DNA from: Plutella xylostella
Taxonomy: Eukaryota; Arthropoda; Insecta; Lepidoptera; Plutellidae
Assembly: GCF_932276165.1 (NCBI RefSeq)
Contig: NC_064012.1
Coordinates: 3,479,501-3,543,500, forward strand
Length of the DNA stretch: 64,000 bases
Direction: 5' to 3'
In this document: one piece after another, positions 57,001 to 64,000 of the stretch
How the letters are laid out: each line of letters opens with the position of its first letter
Numbering within the stretch: position 1 is the stretch's first letter
Program-made: the position numbers and the translations under genes
The notes under the pieces: generated by a model
What the model was told of the DNA's origin: nothing
What the model saw: only the letters and a program-made list of their open reading frames with translations
Database searches by the model: none

Positions 57001-58107
57001 ATTACACATCGTTCTTGTAATTTTTTTCAAATGTGAATTTAATTTCAACTTTAATTATTTTTGACGATGCCATATTATGAGGCACATTTAAGAATAAAGT
57101 ATACGTCACATTGATAGACTTCACTTTGCCAATAAAGCCACACCCAAAAGACCAAGTTTGTAATTGTAATATTATTGTGAATGATCAGCGCTGTAAATAC
57201 TTTTGAACTGAGATTTTAGTGTAAACATGTTTATTGATGTGAAATAATCAGTGCTGTAAATACTTTTGAACTGAGATTTAAAAATTTTAATATAAACCTG
57301 TGTTTGAAATCCATTTCTCCTTATAATATAAACCTTGTGTTATTCAAACCTTCTTTCATCCATCTTTACATCAGCTTCAGTAAGACACTTGAAAAGTACC
57401 TACTGTAACATTTTCGAAGTAAATTTTAATATTATGGAATATTATGAATTATCGAATCAAATTTCGTTACTGATAAATCAATTATCTCTTTTAGCACCAA
57501 TTACATAATTCTACTAAAATTTCATGAAGAAAATGCACTTAACCACTCTAAATACATAATAGTTTTCTAACGCTCGGGAATACGACCGTTGCCGAACGAT
57601 GACGAAGATTTCTATGTGCATTATCAATTTTGGGGAACTGTATATTTTATTATGCTCTCAGAATCTGTCGCATCAGAGTCAACGCCGACATTGATGATAA
57701 GTTCATCTTGCAAACAATCTATACGAGCGAAACGGTCACACAATTTTATTGAGTCACTCTTTTCTGTAGGTGTGACTGAATAAAATTACTGATTCTGCAA
57801 CAGTACCTATTCATGCGTAAATATGATTTTTTTAAAGTGCCACCCATATCAAACGTCCTGAAATAAACCGTAGGGACAGTAGATTTGTCCAGTTTTTTTT
57901 ATTTCCTATCGTGCGTCGATCGAGTTTAGTTCCAAACATATATTTACTCATTTCACTATAGTTGATAAGCGCAATCTTTGTTTTTCATATGTAATGTCAT
58001 ATTTTGTTGTTTTCAGAGTAATGGAGATAAAACTGAGACACAAGAGATTAGAGGCTATCATAGATCAAGATGAAAGGCAGATATCATCGGATAAATCTAT
58101 TTCGTGA
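51039..58107 (+). CDS. SLC46-family major facilitator (folate transporter-like)
   Basis: A proton-coupled organic solute carrier of the SLC46 group (human members move folates, heme, or lysosomal catabolites); the substrate here is unknown. Exons: 51039-51065, 51839-52039, 52439-52613, 52699-52884, 52972-53262, 54272-54426, 55343-55511, 56348-56507, 58017-58107, phases continuous, 484 aa (family usually 450-500). The first exon codes only 9 residues. TM1 starts at PPMFLYMMAFMITNVIEQTF; the luminal/extracellular loop has two N-glycosylation sequons (HNISSYPNISS). The MFS loop 2-3 signature GAWSDKRGRKS is at about 102-112, and further hydrophobic segments fit 12 TM helices. The last exon is a short charged cytosolic tail. 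Exon 55343-55511 is much more GC-rich than its neighbours. Which paralogue (SLC46A1 or A3) I cannot decide. Confidence 0.93.
51567..51700. repeat. LINE 3'-end-like repeat
   Basis: TTCTTTATTTGTACACAAAA... to AATGGCGGCCTTATCGCTTA and GCGATTTCTTCCAGGCAACC, a block I associate with ends of dispersed lepidopteran LINEs. In the first SLC46 intron. Confidence 0.5.
53945..54060. repeat. Dispersed LINE-like fragment
   Basis: CCCATTACGTCCCCACTG, TTTTAGGCCTAGTCCACTAC and AGTGCGGGTTGGTGGACT match the blocks of 44735-44850 in the same order. In an SLC46 intron. Confidence 0.5.
54541..54896. mobile_element. Harbinger-like MITE interrupted by an hAT-like MITE
   Basis: Left part TATGAAAGTCACTGTCAGC and right part TTATAGAAACTGGCAG belong to the family at 30616 and 38307. 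They are separated by the element 54594-54871, so this copy was hit later. Confidence 0.65.
54594..54871. mobile_element. hAT-like MITE, 8-bp target duplication, copy 2
   Basis: 278 bp, same family as 42384-42695 but reversed; ends CATTGACAAAGGAATAAAGA and the inverse, flanked by ATAGATAG at 54586-54593 and 54872-54879. In an SLC46 intron. Confidence 0.88.
55573..55692. repeat. Partial MITE (family of 11861-12270)
   Basis: TTTTACGTCATCTCAATATTAA-like core and TCTAACAGGGTATGGTGAAA end; only the right part is clear. It begins about 60 bp past SLC46 exon 55343-55511. Confidence 0.55.
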
Positions 58108-61100
58108 TAACATTTATTGCATTTGCATTGTTGTTTAGATATATAATTATAAAAGTGCATACAAGGACGATGAGTAATGGTGCTAAAGCTTTAGATACAT
58201 AAAATGTACCTAATCTATACCTGTATATTTAAGAAAAAAATAAAAAGGAATTAGGACACATAAATAAGCCACTCGAATAGATAATTATGTATAATATTTT
58301 AAGGCCTTCGATAAGGAGAATATTAAAGTACTTACCTATGAAATCAGCTAAAGATGCTAATAAATTCATAATTTAAATCTATGAGTTTTATCATTGTATT
58401 ATTAATGTGTAACATATGTAATTTTGCTTTGCGTTGTTGAAATACTTATTATTAAGAGGAGAGTATACCTTCGTGATTCTAGCGAAATAGGTATTTAGGA
58501 AAAGATTTGTTATCGCTTGCGCTCTCATGCCCCGGGCACGGGTGCGATAGAGATGCACTGCAACACGCGACTGACAATAGGTATTTTTCGTAATGAAATT
58601 CTGGTTTCGGGAGAAAACGTTTTACACTAACTAAATATCGTAGAATTTGGTGTCAAACGCTTCAGCATAATATTATATTCGGTTTGTAGGTTTCGCTTTT
58701 TTTTAATACATTGTTATTCTTCAACGAACGGCTTGATTCAACACACAAAAATTACGCTATTAGAGGTGCCTATAAGTTTGAATCTATAAACAATATCGAA
58801 AAAATTAAAAGCTATAAACCTAGTTATTCCTTGTGTCAATAACATACAAAAAAACATAGAGATTGGATCATATTTAGAGGTAGTAAAAAGTTTTCTCTTT
58901 TTGTATGGACGAACAAGTGCTATACTCTCCTAAGCGCTCCTACACACGATACCGTCGCGACGCCGCGTACCCATCTGTGGACAAATCCGTCATCGTCCAC
59001 ACACTACACGAGCGCCGAGTTGCAGTCCATTCAATAGGCTACTTGATTTATCAAATTTGCCGCCCTATTCCTAGTCTAAAAGTCCTAGTTTGTATAAGGC
59101 CCTGTGACATAAAATACATGCTCACTCACTATAATACCTCGTTTACATTCAGCCGAAGTGGGCAGGGCAGTGTGTAAACGCGATACTTCTCATGCCGCTG
59201 CTATTGCCACTCGCGCTGCCCGGCGCTCCCCTAAATGGCGGTTTTTTGTGCGGAAGTCAAAGGACCGGCAGCGCGAGCGGCAGTGCGTGTTTACATTCAG
59301 CTCCGACGCTCAGTACTCGCCGAGCGCCTGGAGGAGGTTCACTTGAACTTAAGTTGATTGTCTCATAAATTTCGGGGTTTTAACATTTTTTATCAAGAGC
59401 TAATTTCTTACGTACTATGGGTACATTCGAGTAACGCATGTGTCTTTTGTTTCTACTACGGATAGTGATCGTTTAGGTAATTGCAACGACTGAACCGATT
59501 TTAATGCATCAGATAATGTTGTGTCGCTCCTTAGTGGTCGTTTCATTTTTCTGCCTATACATTTTTTCTCCCTATATAAAATGAGACCGCGGCCGATGTA
59601 ATTATTTCGACGTCTGCCATTGCCGACACTTGAAAGCGAAGTGAGTGGTAGGGCAGTATGTAAACACACACTCCTCTCGATCCTGCTGCAGCAATATTTA
59701 GGGAATTATTGCCGGCAGCGCGAGGGGCAGCGGCAGGGGCTGAATGTAAATGGGGTAATAGATTGGCAAGTTTCTTGGCGACCCTCCTTGCGGGGTGTAA
59801 GACGCGGAGGGGACGAGGTACCCAAGACGACAGCGGGGAGCGGGTGGGGTAGTGGGGAAGGGCTACACGTGCAGCGTGCACTGCATGTCATTGTTACGGC
59901 AGTCTCGGCCGCGCAGCCGAGGCGGCCACATGTCTTATATAGTCTGTCATAATTTGAGTGCGACCCACATGAGATCATTGATCCTGAGACCATTAGTCTT
60001 AGGATGAGTGTTGAGGCCTTTTTATCATTATATTATTATTAGGTATCTATAATTCGTCAACAAAATAAGAGTCGTTCGTCAAGTCGCGCGCCTAAGACTG
60101 TTGGCATCTTCTGTTTTTTTATATCGTCAACTCGCGTGCCCATGTAAAGTACGGTCCGATGCAAACGAATTGAAACTAAAAAAATATAGTTAAATATTGT
60201 CTCCCTGGCTGATTAGCATAAGAAGGTACCGACTAGACAGTCGCCATTAAAGTAGATGATTTGATTTCGGGATAACGATACAATAAAGCCTATGTTGGAA
60301 GTGCGGAATGCGGCAAAAAGGGGATGTGACCTATGACGCATGATACCCAAGTTTGCTATTTATTTATTTATTTATTTATTGGCATCACATCATCATCATC
60401 TCTCATCCCGTGCGCAAATTTTACCTGTCATAGCTATGACCTTCAAGTTTTTGTTGCAAAAACCAGTTTTAGTGTTACTCCTAATTCGAAGCAGAGATAT
60501 ACAGTGCATTACTTACAGTCTACAATACAGTGCAAAAATATTAAATTGTGGCAGATTTTACTGATTTTGATGTATTGTGGGGGTAAGCCTATAATAAATT
60601 AACTTTACTATATTACCAAGTCTACTTTGCCGAAATATAAACACAGTGTTACGATTTCGTTGTATTACCGTTATATTAAATATCGAATTAGCACTAAAAT
60701 TTAAAACAAATTTCGTTTATTTCATTGGTCAAAGAGACAGACCTAACTGTAACAATTACTTCCAGGAACTACATCGCAAGCAGGTCCATCTAGTAATAAA
60801 ACTGCACACAATGATTTCAAAAGGAAGGATAGGCCCCTCAGAACATTTTACTCAAACCTTCTTCATACAAGCAAAATAACTGTCATCTGTCATAATTTGT
60901 TTGAACTATGTCAGTGCCGAGCAACTATCTTGACGACGAGTGACGACGTAACCTTGTACGTGCGTTCAAAATTTACCGTCACCGGACATTGTTTTATAAT
61001 TTGCAGGCGCCATATTTTAAGAGTTAAATAGCTTGTGTCACTACTACAATTTAAGACAAACCCAACTACTAAAATTAAAATCCGTCAAGCGTTTTGGGCT

Positions 61101-62038
61101 GTAGAGCGTCCTGTACAAATGGACTACATAACTACATAATATATAGTAACGTGCGAAAAATCACGCTCCAAAACGTACGTGTGTGCAACAAGAAAATGTT
61201 CTCGGAAGATAGTCAACTAAAAATTACGTCCGTACAAGGTTACAGCGCGCGGCCATTGTAGACTTTGGTAGTAAAATAATTATCGAATGATAATTACTGA
61301 TGATACGATATTCCATGTTTCTTTTTGGCCTTCGTATCATGGTTTTTGCAGCCTTTCACAACACAACTACATATTTATCACAAGATTCACAAGACCATCT
61401 CTCGGCCACAGACAACTGTCGACTGAGAAGCGTTGGCCCTAAAATGACGATTTTAGGGCCAACGCGTGGGTGCCATTTTATTGAGTGGGAGGCCCTGTCC
61501 TTACGCTAGTAATATATATGTCAATGACTGCACATGAAATCATAACATCCCAGCGAGGAAAGTTGGTACTGCTTCGTGCAGGTTATAAATATAACAAAGA
61601 CCGAACAAATAAAAATGGTTCCTGTGTTTAGAGGTGTTCGAAGAGAACAGTTTGCCAAGCGAGATTAATTACTGATTTTATTTTAAAGTAAAGTTGATGT
61701 GTATGTCGTGTACTCTGTGTAGACGTAGCACTGGCACGTTGCATCGTGCCACAGGGGTATAATCGTGACAGTTCTGACATTGCGAAAAAGAGACGCTTAG
61801 CTACATTAAGCGTAAGAAAGAAACGTTAAGCTGTAAATGTTTTTTGTCCTTTTTGCTGTGGCGCCTGTTTACGTCAGTTCTCTGTGCCAAACAATGAAAC
61901 AAATGAAAAATCTGTGCCAAACAAAGGCTGACAGTTACAACAAAATTTTCTAAATGCTATTTATTTTTGATTTGCTAGTGATTTGTGGGTGTTTATTAAG
62001 TTTATTAGACTATTATCATCACTTAACGAGTGTGTGAC
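58108..62038. other. Intergenic, repeat-bearing, no gene recognised
   Basis: After the SLC46 3' UTR (AATAAA-like signal near 58240) I find no supported gene. Two related GC-rich repeats lie at about 59150-59310 and 59635-59760 (GTGTAAAC and GCAGCGCGAG blocks with partial inverse ends). A perfect 15-bp inverted repeat (CGTTGGCCCTAAAAT) with a 4-base loop is at 61431-61464. Frames at 58905, 59620 and 60333 are unrecognised, lie in or beside repeats, and lack splice or family support. Confidence 0.55.
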
Positions 62039-62788
62039 ATGGGTGGATGGATTTTGTTCGGTTGTACAGAGCATATTGAACGAAAACACGATGGAATGAT
62101 GGATGAGATATATTTTCACATGTAAGTAGATACTATCAAGTTTAACAAGCTTACATTCATCATAGTACTATCTATTGGCTCGATTTTAATATAAAACGTT
62201 ACTAATTTTAATACTGTAAGGTCTTTTAGTATCAGTTTTAAGTAAAAATTACGAGGTACCATATCATAACAAATCACATGGTGTTGCAAGTTATTGAAAA
62301 TTTATTTTACCCACAAATATTATAGTATGCAAAGAAAATACTAGAAATTGTAACGGACTCGGGTTGGGTTTACAAATGGGGCGCACGAATTCGGTTTTTG
62401 TGAAGATTGTATTTTGTAGAAGTCATTCTCCTCTTTCAAATGAGGTGCCTCTCATTGTGAGGAAACGTTCGTTTCTTTTTTTTTCTTCCATGTGTGATTT
62501 CTTCTGTATAATATAAAGTTTATTGTATTGATACGAAATACGTGTTTCCTTTAAAAAAAACCCCATCACATATTTGGCCCACGATTATAATGCTCATGCT
62601 CATCCATTTATCTCTTTCATAGGTTTCCGACAGAAAAAAAATATCAAGAAAATGGATAGACATTACCGGTCGCACAAATTGGGAACCAAGGAAACATACA
62701 AAAATTGTGTTCGGCACATTTTGAAGAGGATTGTTTCGATTGGACGAAGACAATGAATTATACAATCCACTCAGTTTGTGTATATTAA
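62039..62788 (+). pseudogene. Broken THAP-domain fragment
   Basis: THAP domains are C2CH zinc DNA-binding modules shared by P-element transposases and host regulators. Exon-like part 1 (62039-62121, MGGWILFGCTEHIERK...) ends at a good GTAAGT donor, and part 2 (62623-62788) follows a TTTCATAG acceptor and resumes FHMFPTEKKYQ. Later THAP landmarks (TNWEPRKHTK, then CSAHFEEDCFDW with C-x2-H) are present but in two other frames. One break lies next to a run of eight A's, the other near an AAAAATTG stretch. The position expected for the first zinc cysteine is a tryptophan (TGG). It is either a decayed copy or an intact one with sequence errors; the lost cysteine favours decay. Confidence 0.65.
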
Positions 62789-62838
62789 ATAATTATATTG
62801 AAATCAAATAAGTATGAGTAAAGTTTTTTTTCTTAACT

Positions 62839-63026
62839 ATATCGTCGGTTGACAGGAAAAACTCACTAAGGCTGATTTTTCAATATTCAGATAAATGTTA
62901 TCTGGGTAATACAAACATTGAGAAACATTGAGACGCAAGAGCATCAAAATTATTTTCCAGCAAAACTTTTGTCTGGCTATTGAAAAATTAGCCTTTAGTG
63001 TCTTTTTCCTATCAACCGACGATATA
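62839..63026. mobile_element. Palindromic MITE
   Basis: Left arm TATATCGTCGGTTGACAGG and right arm CCTATCAACCGACGATATA are inverses, with further pairing inside (GGCTGATTTTTCAATA and TATTGAAAAATTAGCC). TA at the edges is compatible with a TA target site. The small frames inside it are by-products. Confidence 0.75.
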
Positions 63027-63358
63027 CTCAAGTTTTGTTTTTGTTATTATGATAAGTTAAATTTCCCCATATTTAGGTTTTATTTTTTTGTCGGCAACAT
63101 CTATGGTTTGAGTGAGAAAGAGAATAGTGCACACGGCGATTGCGAATCTATTTGTAGTTGATCTGAGCATCGTGCCCTCTATACTCTTTGGTAAGACCTT
63201 TATAGTCTATGGTCAAACTCTATGGTTTTCAGTAATAAAGCGCCAAGTCGAATTATACGGTCGGTTGTTTTATTGCAATTAATAATTAATCTATATTATA
63301 AATATCTATCACTGTCGAACGAGGATCATCTACTCACGTGTTGCAAAAACGGATAACA

Positions 63359-64000
63359 ATGGCGTTTTTGGGTAATTTGGCTACTTTCGACCACAAATCG
63401 TGCGAGTGGGACATTTTCAAAGGACGCTTGGTACAATTTGTGAAAGTGAACAAAGTGGAAGAAGACTGTAAAAGTGCCATTCTCATAACGCATCTTTCCG
63501 ATGAATCATACCGTCTAGTTCGAAATCTTGCTTATCCAAGCGATGTGGATAAGTTAAGCTACGAGGAATTGGTGGCTTTACTCGACGCTCACTTCAAGCC
63601 TAGACAATGTTCCTTCGTGGACATCGCTAAGTTTCACGGGGCGACTCGAACTGCAGGCGAAAGCTTAGGGGACTGGGCGGCGCGACTCAGAGGTCTAGCA
63701 AGCTATTGTGACTTCGGCGCAGCCCTGGAGACGAACCTCAGGGACCGTTTCGTCCTCGGCCTGGGCTCAGGTCCCGAACGCGACAAATTGTTTGAGCAAA
63801 ATCCAGCAGGATTAACATTTGCTCGGGCATTGGAGTTGGCGCGGCAAGCGGAGTGTACAAGGGAGGCGAAACAATTTGATAAATTGGTCATCAAGGAAGA
63901 ACCAATATACCGTGCTGCGTTTGATGCTAAGTCTCAGCGCGATGGCGGCCCGCGTCGCAGCGGCGGCTACAGCGGCGGCGGCGGCGGCTCAAGCCGCGCT
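63359..64000 (+). CDS. Ty3/Gypsy-like retrotransposon gag, 5' part
   Basis: An uninterrupted frame of 214 codons from ATG at 63359 (ACAATGG context) runs off the right edge. The first 180 residues have the arrangement of a retrotransposon capsid (W-x-x-F-K-G-R-L, LVRNLAYP, FVDIAKFHGATR, LRDRFVLGLGS). A Gly/Ser/Arg-rich stretch follows, such as precedes a CCHC knuckle, which would lie outside the window. Upstream sequence (about 63100-63358) with an AATAAA at 63234-63239 could be the end of an LTR plus leader, but I cannot see the other LTR. It looks intact as far as it goes, so the insertion may be young. Confidence 0.85.
   Translation, partial: MAFLGNLATFDHKSCEWDIFKGRLVQFVKVNKVEEDCKSAILITHLSDESYRLVRNLAYPSDVDKLSYEELVALLDAHFKPRQCSFVDIAKFHGATRTAGESLGDWAARLRGLASYCDFGAALETNLRDRFVLGLGSGPERDKLFEQNPAGLTFARALELARQAECTREAKQFDKLVIKEEPIYRAAFDAKSQRDGGPRRSGGYSGGGGGSSRA

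Noticed and set aside
59555..59993. Overlapping frames of about 100 residues on both strands
   Set aside because: They fall in a GC-rich inverted repeat and show no recognisable protein.

Overview
The window is nuclear DNA of an insect, most likely a moth or butterfly. The evidence is AT-rich, intron-rich genes with short exons, tRNA-derived SINEs and RTE-type LINE tails of the kinds common in lepidopteran genomes, and a very high density of small inverted-repeat (MITE-like) elements. No bacterial, organellar or CRISPR feature is present.

Four complete multi-exon genes were assembled by hand from splice sites, reading phase and remembered protein families; in each, the exon phases join without a break. 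(1) Roquin (RC3H-type RING/ROQ/CCCH mRNA-decay factor), minus strand, 21975 down to 4015, 16 coding exons, 753 aa. (2) Pyruvate dehydrogenase phosphatase regulatory subunit (PDPR), plus strand, 24496-33625, 17 exons, 907 aa. (3) The nuclear exosome 3'-5' exonuclease EXOSC10/Rrp6, minus strand, 50252 down to 34800, 15 exons, 782 aa. (4) An SLC46-family (proton-coupled folate transporter-like) carrier, plus strand, 51039-58107, 9 exons, 484 aa. Roquin and PDPR are head to head (2.5 kb apart), PDPR and EXOSC10 are tail to tail, and EXOSC10 and SLC46 are head to head only 786 bp apart. Two of the four genes act in RNA decay, but nothing in the sequence shows that the neighbours work as a unit.

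Right of the SLC46 gene (58108-64000) there is no intact host gene that I recognise: MITEs, a broken THAP-domain copy (62039-62788), and at the edge the start of a Ty3/Gypsy-like gag reading frame (63359 onward). Left of Roquin (1-4014) is AT-rich sequence with no clear gene apart from one weak small ORF.

The most unusual theme is repeated local duplication of exon ends together with their splice sites. A Roquin exon tail plus its 5' splice site is present six times as near-identical 130-bp units. A PDPR exon has a 45-codon, phase-preserving second copy whose only differences are synonymous and lie in its first 8 codons. EXOSC10 has two older partial copies of the same kind. A second theme is transposons sitting within about 20 bp of 5' splice sites, and MITEs nested in MITEs with readable target-site duplications (9 bp, 8 bp, 3 bp, TA).
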